From a virus: a DNA stretch of 30,118 nucleotides. The DNA lies in the IMG/VR virus record IMGVR_UViG_3300030329_001717, positions 1-30,118 of that record; one strand, given 5' to 3'. Shown one piece after another: positions 12,931 to 19,801 of the stretch; position 1 is the stretch's first letter, and each line of letters starts with the position of its first letter. The translations under genes were made by a program, and so were the position numbers. The notes below the pieces were generated by a model. It was not told the DNA's origin, did not search any database, and was given only the letters and a program-made list of their open reading frames with translations.

Positions 12931-14627
12931 TGCTGGCGTCCAATCAACACTACGGCATGTCGCTGCCCATCAGTGACGAAATTGATACAATTAAATATAG
13001 GCAAACAGGTGAAGACTTTTACAGTAAAGTAGTGAGGATTGCAGACAGCCTAAAAGACACGCCAGATCATTTTGAAGAATTCAAAGATATCCTGCGATAT
13101 CTAAGGTTCCTACCTGCCGGTCGCGTACAGAACGCAATGGGAAGCATTAGGCAAACCACTGCGTATAATTGTTTTGTCAGCGGCATAATTAACGATTCCA
13201 TGAACAGCGTCATGGAGCGTGCTTCAGAGGCTGCTGAAACTATGCGAAGGGGAGGGGGAATTGGTTATGACTTCTCGCGCATTCGCCCTCGCGGAGAAAT
13301 GATCAAGTCTCTGGAGAGTAAAGCCAGTGGACCTGTCAGCTTTATGCAAATCTTTGACGCTGTGTGCCAGACGATAGCATCCAGCGGACACCGTAGAGGC
13401 GCACAGATGGGCGTCCTTCGCATTGATCATCCAGATATACAAACCTTTTTGTCATGTAAGCATAACGAACATTTCCTGACAGGATTTAATATTTCGGTAG
13501 GGGTTACCGATAAATTTATGAAATGTCTGGAACAGAAGAAACCTTTTCCTCTTGAGTTTGGTGGGAGGGTGTATGAGGAGATCGATCCTGTAGCATTGTG
13601 GGATCAAATAATGCGTAGCACATGGGATTGGGCTGAACCTGGGGTGCTATTCATCGATACTATCAACAAAATGAATAATCTTTGGTACGCAGAAACTATT
13701 GAAGCTACTAACCCTTGTGGAGAACAACCGCTTCCGCCTTATGGAGCGTGCCTGCTAGGAAGTTTTAATCTAACGAAATATGTAGATGGGGGACGCTTTG
13801 ATTTTGAGTTGTATAAGAACGATATTCCTGTTGTTGTTCGCAGCATGGATAATGTTATTGACCGTACAACCTATCCTCTGACTGCCCAAGAAGTAGAAGC
13901 AAAAAACAAAAGAAGGATGGGCCTAGGAATTACAGGGCTTGCTAACGCTGCTGAAATGTGCGGATACCCTTATGGTTCCCCCAAATTTATGAAGTTTACT
14001 GCTAAGGTTATGCGAGAGCTACGGGATAATTGCTACTCAGCTAGTGCAGACCTCGCGTTAGAAAAGGGCAGCTTCCCATTGTTCGATAGCGAGAAGTATC
14101 TGCAATCAGGATTTGTAAAGACCCTTCCTCAGTATATAAGAGATAAGATTGCACAGCAGGGCATACGAAATAGCCATCTAACATCTATTGCTCCCACGGG
14201 TACAATCTCTTTAACTGCTGACAATGTAAGTAGTGGTATTGAACCCCCATACTCTTTGTTTTACGACAGGACCATTCAAAACTTTGATGGGCATACTGTA
14301 GAACGTGTTGAGGATTATGCGTACAGGCAAGGGGTGAACGGCAGAACTGCTAACGAGATATCTGCGGAGGACCATGTCGCTGTGCTTTCGTTGTGTTCTA
14401 AGTATATCGACAGTGCGGTTTCAAAAACCTGTAACGTAGGAGACACAGTTACTTACGACGAATTCAAAGACCTGTATCTTACTGCTTGGAAGAAAGGGTG
14501 TCGAGGGATCACGACTTTTCGAGCTTCTGGAAAGAGATATGGAATCTTAAATGAAGTGAAAGAAGAAGAGCCAAAAGCAGAAGCGTGTTTTATCGATCCT
14601 GCAACTGGACAAAAACAATGCGATTAA
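12930..14627 (+). CDS. nrdJ: Class II (adenosylcobalamin-dependent) ribonucleotide reductase
   Basis: Reduces ribonucleotides to deoxyribonucleotides using a cobalamin-generated thiyl radical. The 565-residue product is short for the class II family. The active site is visible: N261, C263 (thiyl) and E265 in NPCGEQ, redox pair C81 (TTAYNCFVSG) and C274 (YGACLLGSFNL). The 11-residue gap between C263 and C274 is typical of NrdJ, not of class I NrdA. The APTGTISL phosphate-binding loop is present, and the C-terminal tail ends with two cysteines (CFIDP...QCD) that would relay electrons. No radical-generating small subunit or activase is encoded nearby, as expected for class II. ATG 12930 overlaps the previous TAA and has GGGAGAGG. 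It depends on host cobalamin. Confidence 0.95.
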   Translation: MLASNQHYGMSLPISDEIDTIKYRQTGEDFYSKVVRIADSLKDTPDHFEEFKDILRYLRFLPAGRVQNAMGSIRQTTAYNCFVSGIINDSMNSVMERASEAAETMRRGGGIGYDFSRIRPRGEMIKSLESKASGPVSFMQIFDAVCQTIASSGHRRGAQMGVLRIDHPDIQTFLSCKHNEHFLTGFNISVGVTDKFMKCLEQKKPFPLEFGGRVYEEIDPVALWDQIMRSTWDWAEPGVLFIDTINKMNNLWYAETIEATNPCGEQPLPPYGACLLGSFNLTKYVDGGRFDFELYKNDIPVVVRSMDNVIDRTTYPLTAQEVEAKNKRRMGLGITGLANAAEMCGYPYGSPKFMKFTAKVMRELRDNCYSASADLALEKGSFPLFDSEKYLQSGFVKTLPQYIRDKIAQQGIRNSHLTSIAPTGTISLTADNVSSGIEPPYSLFYDRTIQNFDGHTVERVEDYAYRQGVNGRTANEISAEDHVAVLSLCSKYIDSAVSKTCNVGDTVTYDEFKDLYLTAWKKGCRGITTFRASGKRYGILNEVKEEEPKAEACFIDPATGQKQCD

Positions 14628-14653
14628 CAAAAAGCGTCCAATAAATGCACTTT

Positions 14654-14679
14654 AGGGGGATTAATTTCCCCCTTTTTTT
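14654..14679 (+). terminator. Rho-independent terminator after nrdJ
   Basis: AGGGGGA (14654-14660) pairs with TCCCCCT (14667-14673) across a TTAATT loop, followed by a seven-T tract (14673-14679). It separates the metabolism block from the virion block. Confidence 0.88.
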
Positions 14680-14710
14680 CAATAAGTCGGCCATATTAGA
14701 AGGAAACCTG

Positions 14711-14893
14711 ATGATTGCTCCCCCAATTACACAAGAACTTATCGATTACCTTAGCGACAAGTTTCCAGATCAATGCCCTAGAGTATCATTTACAGACAGG
14801 CAGATTTGGGTGTCAGTGGGAAACGCAGATGTAGTTAAACATTTGCGTAGAGTTAAAGAAGAACAGGAAGAAAACATTCTCACCAACCTATAA
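14711..14893 (+). CDS. Small hypothetical protein (60 aa) before the virion genes
   Basis: I do not know its function. ATG 14711 has AGGAAA 4 bases upstream. An in-frame ATG at 14645 lies before the terminator hairpin and is unlikely to be used. The 60-residue product starts with ITQELIDYLSDKFPDQCP, a pattern I associate with small conserved proteins near the connector genes of marine podoviruses, and ends in a charged helix (VKHLRRVKEEQEEN). No membrane segment is seen. It is the first gene after the terminator, so it starts the virion module. Confidence 0.75.
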   Translation: MIAPPITQELIDYLSDKFPDQCPRVSFTDRQIWVSVGNADVVKHLRRVKEEQEENILTNL

Positions 14894-14906
14894 GGATTAA
14901 CAGTAA

Positions 14907-15128
14907 ATGTGTGGTTCCTCGCCTAGCCCTCCTCCACCGGCTCCCCCTCCTCCTCCAGTTGCACCTCCTCCCGTCCTTGAACAGATTGTGCCGGAACGCG
15001 CAGAAGACCAGACAGTCGCTAAGAAACAAAAGAAGAAATCGGTAGGGACTAAGAAGTATCAGACGGCGTTGTCAATTAACAAATCAGGCTCTGGTTCAGA
15101 TGGGTCTGGCGTGAATGCTCCGGTGTAG
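14907..15128 (+). CDS. Proline-rich small protein (73 aa), possible virion/tail assembly protein
   Basis: The product starts MCGSS and then has a proline tract (residues 6-22, broken only by Ser, Ala and Val), a lysine-rich middle (AKKQKKKSVGTKK, about 38-50) and a Ser/Gly-rich end. I do not recognise a domain. Its small size, basic character and place just before the portal resemble T7 gp6.7 and gp7.3, which are small virion or tail assembly proteins; this comparison is by position and composition only. There is no hydrophobic signal segment before the Cys, so it is not a lipoprotein. AAGGA lies upstream of the ATG. Confidence 0.75.
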   Translation: MCGSSPSPPPPAPPPPPVAPPPVLEQIVPERAEDQTVAKKQKKKSVGTKKYQTALSINKSGSGSDGSGVNAPV

Positions 15129-15130
15129 CC

Positions 15131-15328
15131 ATGTGTATGGGCGGACGAACCACATATGTACAGCCAGAAAAACCTAGGACAGATACTACCTACGCTTATC
15201 TGGATAAAATTCCAGTGGACCCAATCGATAGGGTGAAAAATGACAAGGCAGCTTCAAAATCTGCTCCTAAGACTAAGCCCAAAAATTCTGATCCTGTTAA
15301 AACAGAGACATCATTAAATATAGCGTAG
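15131..15328 (+). CDS. Basic small protein (65 aa) upstream of portal
   Basis: I do not recognise this protein. It starts two bases after the previous stop and also begins with Met-Cys (MCMGG). The C-terminal half is low-complexity Lys/Ser/Pro/Thr (KSAPKTKPKNSDPVK). The N-terminal half has a YAYLDKIPVDP segment. No good ribosome binding site is visible, so it is probably coupled to the gene before. As with its neighbour, a minor virion or assembly role is inferred from position between the terminator and the portal. Confidence 0.7.
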   Translation: MCMGGRTTYVQPEKPRTDTTYAYLDKIPVDPIDRVKNDKAASKSAPKTKPKNSDPVKTETSLNIA

Positions 15329-15337
15329 GATAAATAA

Positions 15338-16975
15338 ATGTATGGTCAGGGAACTTGCGCTAGTCAATATGAAAAGTTGGCACAGGAGCGAGAGACATTT
15401 CTCAACAGGGCTAGGGAATGTGCTAAACTCACGATACCAGCGTTAGTCCCTGACAGTGGGCATTCTTCTACAACCACATTACTAACACCGTATCAGGGCA
15501 TAGGGGCTAGGGGTGTCAACAACCTTGCATCTAAATTGTTGTTAAGTTTGTTGCCCCCTAACACTCCTTTCTTTCGGTTTGTTATGGATGATTTTACAGC
15601 ACAGGAATTAGCTCAACAGGATGGCGCACGGGCGCAAGTAGATGAAGCACTTAATAAGATTGAGCGTGCTGTACAATCTGAATTAGAAACTACTAATCTA
15701 CGTTCTCCTATATTTGAAGCTCTGAAGCAGCTTATTGTAGCTGGAAATGTATTAATTTATTTCCCAAAGAAATCAGGAGCGCGTGTATACGATCTTCGAC
15801 GTTACGTTGTTAAGCGCGATCCATCAGGAAATCCGCTAAGGATTATTACAAAAGAATCTATTTCTCCAATGGTCTTGGATGATGATATCCGAGAGTTAAT
15901 TCTTAAAACTGCAAACCCAGCAGAGCAAAAGGATATTTTTGATCGATCCGTAGATGTCTACACAGCTATGTATCGTGAGGGAAACCGCTGGAAACTTCAT
16001 CAAGAAATCAATGGAGTAATTGTTCCACGGTCTGAAGGCTCTTGGCCTATAGATAAGTCGCCTATGTTAGCTTTGAGGTGGACTGCGATAGACTCTGAGG
16101 ACTATGGCCGGGGCTATATTGAGGAATACAAAGGCGATTTAATCAGCCTAGAAGGCATCAGCAAGGCCATATTAGAAGCCACAGCAGCATCTGCTAAAGT
16201 AGTTTTCCTTGTAAACCCAAATGGTTCTACGAGGGCTAGGGATATTGCAGAGGCACCAAATGGTGCAATTGTCAGCGGCAACGCAAATGAAGTGACTACT
16301 CTTCAGACTGAGAAATACAACGATATGCGGGTTGCCCGCGAGACAATGAACGACATAACACAAAGATTGTCGTTCGTTTTCTTGATGAATACCGCTGTCC
16401 AGAGGGACGGGGAAAGAGTCACAGCCACTGAAATCCGACGTATGTCACAAGAATTGGATGATGCCCTTGGCGGCACTTTTAGCTTGATGTCTGAAGAATT
16501 CCAACTCCCTCTTGTAAATCGAATAATCGATAGGATGACCAAACAGAGGAAGCTGCCAGCCCTTCCAAAGGGTGTGGTTAAGCCAGCCATTGTGACAGGC
16601 TTGGAAGCCCTCGGTCGAGGACACGATCTTGAGAAACTAGATATGTTCCTCACGGGTCTACAGGCGCTTCCGCCAGAAGTCTTAGCGGAACACCTCAACA
16701 TTTCAGACTACATCAAACGTCGAGGTACGAGCCTTGGCATCGACATGGATGGATTGGTGAAGTCCGCTGAACAACTTCAGCAGGAACAAATGCAAGCACA
16801 GCAGATGCAGCAACAGCAAATGCAGCAACAAGGCATGATGGATATGGCCGGTAAAGCTGTGGCAGGCGGCACAGGCCCGGCAATCAATGCAGCATCTGAC
16901 ATGGCGCAGGAAGCCGATCCAGAACAGGCAGAGCAAATAGCACAACAAATACAACAAGCTATGGGACAGCAATAA
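15338..16975 (+). CDS. Portal / head-tail connector protein (T7 gp8-like)
   Basis: Forms the dodecameric portal through which DNA is packaged and ejected and on which capsid and tail assemble. The 545-residue product (T7 gp8: 536) has the family pattern: an N-terminal helical segment with RARECAKLTIPALVP, the TPYQGIGARGVNNLASKLLLSLLPP segment (about 50-74), RWTAIDSEDYGRGYIEEYKGD in the middle and the VTATEIRRMSQELDDALGG long helix (about 364-382). The C-terminus is very rich in Gln and Met (about 480-505) and ends in a Glu/Gln-rich helix. AGGAT precedes the ATG. It sits directly upstream of the scaffold, as in T7. Confidence 0.97.
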   Translation: MYGQGTCASQYEKLAQERETFLNRARECAKLTIPALVPDSGHSSTTTLLTPYQGIGARGVNNLASKLLLSLLPPNTPFFRFVMDDFTAQELAQQDGARAQVDEALNKIERAVQSELETTNLRSPIFEALKQLIVAGNVLIYFPKKSGARVYDLRRYVVKRDPSGNPLRIITKESISPMVLDDDIRELILKTANPAEQKDIFDRSVDVYTAMYREGNRWKLHQEINGVIVPRSEGSWPIDKSPMLALRWTAIDSEDYGRGYIEEYKGDLISLEGISKAILEATAASAKVVFLVNPNGSTRARDIAEAPNGAIVSGNANEVTTLQTEKYNDMRVARETMNDITQRLSFVFLMNTAVQRDGERVTATEIRRMSQELDDALGGTFSLMSEEFQLPLVNRIIDRMTKQRKLPALPKGVVKPAIVTGLEALGRGHDLEKLDMFLTGLQALPPEVLAEHLNISDYIKRRGTSLGIDMDGLVKSAEQLQQEQMQAQQMQQQQMQQQGMMDMAGKAVAGGTGPAINAASDMAQEADPEQAEQIAQQIQQAMGQQ

Positions 16976-16978
16976 TAT

Positions 16979-17758
16979 ATGGTTGAACAGGTAACTGCAT
17001 CAGTGCAGGAGGAAACATCAGGGCCAACGCTGGAAGAGCAAGCCAAGGAGATGGGCATCGATGTCAATGCATCTGATACGAGCGATGGAAATGATGAGCG
17101 GCCAGATTGGCTACCAGAAAAATTCAAATCACCAGAAGATATGGCGAAAGCATATGGTGAACTTGAGAGGCGACAAGGACAGCAATCCCAACAGGCACAG
17201 CCACAAAAGGATACAGCAGAGGCTGCTAGGGAAACTGTTGAGGCCGCTGGCGTCGATTTCGATGCGCTGACCGCTGAATACGCTGAGAACGGCGAACTCG
17301 CGGCTGAGAGTTACGAGATGCTGGAGAAATCTGGCATACCTCGTAACCTCGTAGACAACTATATTGAGGGTCAGGAACAGATCGTCGCCCAAGCGCAATC
17401 CAGGGTGTATGAGTCTGTCGGAGGAGAGGATGCCTACAGGGCGATGATCGATTGGGCAGGCGAGAATTTGTCCGAATCTGAGATTGATGCTTATAACACT
17501 GCCGTCAATAATCGCGATTTTGCATCCGTGGAACTCGCAGTTAATGGTCTGAAGGCACGATACGCATCTGAGCAAGGTGCGGAACCCTCTCGTATTGTCG
17601 AGGGAGGTGTCGCAAATAACTCTGGAGGTGTCTATCGATCTCTTGCAGAGCTTATGACCGACATGCAATCTCCTCAGTATCGGGACGATTCAGCCTTCCG
17701 AAACGATGTTGCCCAGAAGCTAGAGCGATCTGACATCTTGGAATCCAGGCGAGGATAA
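16979..17758 (+). CDS. Capsid assembly scaffolding protein (T7 gp9-like)
   Basis: Internal scaffold that guides procapsid assembly and leaves before maturation. The product is 259 residues (T7 gp9: 307) and acidic, with low-complexity N-terminus, the scaffold hallmark RPDWLPEKFKSPEDMAKAY (residues 41-59), a Gln-rich linker, a long helical middle and a C-terminal basic-ended helix. It begins four bases after the portal stop and ends just before the HNH-like gene. Order portal-scaffold-capsid supports the call more than sequence identity does. Confidence 0.93.
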   Translation: MVEQVTASVQEETSGPTLEEQAKEMGIDVNASDTSDGNDERPDWLPEKFKSPEDMAKAYGELERRQGQQSQQAQPQKDTAEAARETVEAAGVDFDALTAEYAENGELAAESYEMLEKSGIPRNLVDNYIEGQEQIVAQAQSRVYESVGGEDAYRAMIDWAGENLSESEIDAYNTAVNNRDFASVELAVNGLKARYASEQGAEPSRIVEGGVANNSGGVYRSLAELMTDMQSPQYRDDSAFRNDVAQKLERSDILESRRG

Positions 17759-17759
17759 T

Positions 17760-17975
17760 ATGGCAAGGAATTACGCCAAGGAATACCGTGACTACCACGG
17801 TAAACCGGAGCAACGTAAAAGGCGTTCTGGGCGTAATAAAGCCAGACGATTGATGATCAAGAAAGGTGCTAAAGTTGCTGGAAAGGATGTCCATCATAAA
17901 GATGGGAACCCTAATAACAATTCCAGCAGCAACCTTTCTATAATGTCCAAATCTAGAAATCGCTCTATTAAATAA
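17760..17975 (+). CDS. HNH-like small protein between scaffold and capsid (71 aa)
   Basis: A 71-residue basic protein. The N-terminal half is an Arg/Lys-rich helix (KPEQRKRRSGRNKARR). The C-terminal half carries an HNH-type pattern: H45-H46 in VHHKDGN, N50, then NNNSSSNL and a final SKSRNRS. The layout (DHxxGNxxDNxxxNLxxxxxxxN) is that of HNH nuclease motifs in many phages; the usual first DH is HH here. Whether it cleaves DNA is unknown. It may be a conserved head-region nuclease, as HNH proteins beside capsid genes often are, or a reduced homing-type element. The TAA of the scaffold gene is just before the ATG, and CGAGGAT serves as ribosome binding site. Confidence 0.8.
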   Translation: MARNYAKEYRDYHGKPEQRKRRSGRNKARRLMIKKGAKVAGKDVHHKDGNPNNNSSSNLSIMSKSRNRSIK

Positions 17976-18000
17976 CGTCGCTCCTCTTTAGGAGGGCGTT
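17974..18000 (+). other. Hairpin upstream of the capsid gene
   Basis: AACGTC plus CTCCT (17974-17985, one bulged G) pairs with AGGAG plus GGCGTT (17990-18000) around a CTTT loop. No T tract follows, so it is unlikely to be a terminator. It could be an RNA processing site or an mRNA stabiliser for the capsid message, as RNase III sites are in T7. The rest of the gap to 18125 holds no gene, only the AAAGGA ribosome binding site near 18110. Confidence 0.5.
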
Positions 18001-18125
18001 ACAGGCGACGGCTTGTAAGAGTCTCTAGATAACTTGAACGAATGGACCCCTTACGAGGGATAATCCTTTCTATGGAAGTTGTTGAGACAGTTACTTTTCA
18101 ATTCCATTAGAAAGGACAGAAGCGA

Positions 18126-19094
18126 ATGGCTAATGCCACTCCATCACGCCTAGGTCTAGTCGAAGCGACAGGCACTGGGTATGATGCTCTTTTCTTGAAG
18201 GTTTTCAGTGGTGAAGTTATGGCTACGTTTAATGCCGCCACTGTAATGAAAGAAAGGGTGCGTCAACGTAACATTTCGTCAGGGAAGTCGGCCCAATTCC
18301 CCGCCGTGGGCAAAAGTGCTGCATCTTATCACTCCCCTGGTGCAGAAATTGTCGGCACTGCAATCAAGCATAACGAGAAAGTGATCACCATTGATGATCT
18401 TCTTATCTCGCACGCCTTCATTGCAAATATCGATGAAGCTAAGAATCACTACGATGTCCGTAGTGAATACAGCACTCAATTGGGTCAGGCTCTTGCACAG
18501 ACCTACGACCGTAATCTTCTGTCTATGGCAGTTAAAGATTGCGCCACTCCTCCGACAGCTATTGCTGATCAAGGCACATCTGAACAAATCCTTCAGTCGT
18601 CTGCCTTGAATATGGGTACTGCCGCTGACGTTACCACTCTTGTGGGTCAGATTTACACAGCAGCCCAGAAACTGGACGAGAAGAACGTACCGAAAAATGA
18701 CAGGTATGTCTTCCTAACTCCAGCAGCTTACTACGGTATTGTCCAGAACGACAAGATTGTGAACCGCGACTTTGGCGGGACCAATGGTGTCTACAGTGAC
18801 GGTACTGTAATCAACGTTGCTGGAATGCAGGTTGTTATGACGAACAACCTTGCTCTTAACCATCCGACGGTTACTACGGATACCTCTGCTAACAAGTATG
18901 GCGTAAATGCCAGCAGCTACCTTGCTGTTGTTATGCAGAAACAAGCCCTAGGAACCGTCGAGCTTCTTTCGATTTCGTCTGAAGCTGAGTATGATATTCG
19001 CCGCCAAGGTACTTTAATGGTGTCGAAGATGGCAGTCGGTCATGGAACCTTGCGTCCAGAGTGCATGGTCGCCATCAAGAATGCTACTTCGTAA
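18126..19094 (+). CDS. Major capsid protein (T7 gp10-like, HK97 fold)
   Basis: Main shell protein, 322 residues against 345 for T7 gp10A. The pattern fits the T7 capsid family: LFLKVFSGEVMATFNAATV (about 23-41), GKSAQFPAVGKS (53-64), TIDDLLISHAFIANIDEAKNHYD (about 87-110), LAQTYDRNLL and the C-terminal VSKMAVGHGTLRPE. AAAGGA with good spacing precedes the ATG. It lies in a transcriptional unit with a hairpin before and a strong terminator after, as expected for the most highly expressed gene. No slippery sequence near the stop suggests a gp10B-like frameshift product. Confidence 0.97.
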   Translation: MANATPSRLGLVEATGTGYDALFLKVFSGEVMATFNAATVMKERVRQRNISSGKSAQFPAVGKSAASYHSPGAEIVGTAIKHNEKVITIDDLLISHAFIANIDEAKNHYDVRSEYSTQLGQALAQTYDRNLLSMAVKDCATPPTAIADQGTSEQILQSSALNMGTAADVTTLVGQIYTAAQKLDEKNVPKNDRYVFLTPAAYYGIVQNDKIVNRDFGGTNGVYSDGTVINVAGMQVVMTNNLALNHPTVTTDTSANKYGVNASSYLAVVMQKQALGTVELLSISSEAEYDIRRQGTLMVSKMAVGHGTLRPECMVAIKNATS

Positions 19095-19121
19095 TAAGTA
19101 GTCATTCATAGGAAATAACCA

Positions 19122-19160
19122 AAGGGATGCCTCAGTTAATTCTGGGGTATCCCTTTTTTT
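19122..19160 (+). terminator. Rho-independent terminator after the capsid gene
   Basis: A 14-bp stem (AAGGGATGCCTCAG with CTGGGGTATCCCTT, two G-T pairs) with a TTAATT loop runs into a seven-T tract (19154-19160). It corresponds in place to the T7 late terminator T-phi, which follows gene 10 and lets only part of transcription proceed to the tail genes. Confidence 0.92.
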
Positions 19161-19180
19161 CGTTTTTACAGGACTGATAT

Positions 19181-19801
19181 ATGATTGTTCTCCCAACGAC
19201 TGAACTAGAAGCGGTCAATGTAATGCTATCCAATATAGGAGAAAGCCCTGTAAATACATTAGAAGATGATAACGTAGTAGATGCCACAGTAGCCAGGACT
19301 ATTTTAAAAAGCATTTCCAGAGAAGTGCAATCTCTTGGATGGAATTTTAACACTGATGTCGGCTACACGATAACCAAAGACAGCAATAATAAATTCCCAG
19401 TGCCTGCCAACACTGCAAAGATTGATACTGTAGATACTAAAAGCACAAGTTCTGGAACGGACTTCGATGTGACATTACGAGGGAAGTATCTATACGACAG
19501 GAAAAACCATACATTTAATATTGATACTGACTCTGTAACAGTTGACCTAGTTGTATTGTTGGATTTTGAAGACCTACCAGAGACAGCCCGTAGATATATC
19601 ACTCTGAGAGCGGCTAGAATCTTCCAAGAGCGTCACCTAGGTGCGGCAGAGCTATCTCAGTTTAACGCACAGGACGAAGCACGGTCGTTAGCTGCAATGC
19701 GTAATGATGAGGTCTGGCAGTCTGACGTTAACATGATTTCCGGTAGCGATACCCCATTGTCAATCGTAACTAGGTTTGGATTCGACAGAGGAATTTGGTA
19801 A
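19181..19801 (+). CDS. Tail tubular protein A (T7 gp11-like)
   Basis: Adaptor or gatekeeper ring between portal and nozzle. The 206-residue product (T7 gp11: 196) has the family pattern: an N-terminal LEAVNVMLSNIGESPVNTL helix (about 9-27), ARTILKSISREVQSLGW (38-54), WNFNTDVGYT, and the C-terminal ITLRAARIFQERHLG helix followed by a DEARSLAAMRNDE segment. ATG 19181 has an AGGA upstream (near 19170). The TAA stop overlaps the ATG of tail tube B (TAATG). Confidence 0.95.
   Translation: MIVLPTTELEAVNVMLSNIGESPVNTLEDDNVVDATVARTILKSISREVQSLGWNFNTDVGYTITKDSNNKFPVPANTAKIDTVDTKSTSSGTDFDVTLRGKYLYDRKNHTFNIDTDSVTVDLVVLLDFEDLPETARRYITLRAARIFQERHLGAAELSQFNAQDEARSLAAMRNDEVWQSDVNMISGSDTPLSIVTRFGFDRGIW

Noticed and set aside
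16703-17127. Minus-strand ORFs rich in Cys and Leu opposite the portal C-terminus
   Set aside because: They arise from the complement of the CAG/CAA/ATG-rich Gln-Met tail of the portal gene, and no start signals are seen.
18040-18065. Possible third phage promoter before the capsid gene (ACCCCTTACGAGGGATAAT)
   Set aside because: It has an ACC-to-GGGA layout and ends like the promoters, but lacks CATACCAA and the spacing is one base shorter. Similarity is too weak to call.
19060-19100. gp10B-type programmed frameshift at the end of the capsid gene
   Set aside because: No slippery heptamer is seen at the 3' end, and the stop is followed closely by another stop and the terminator.
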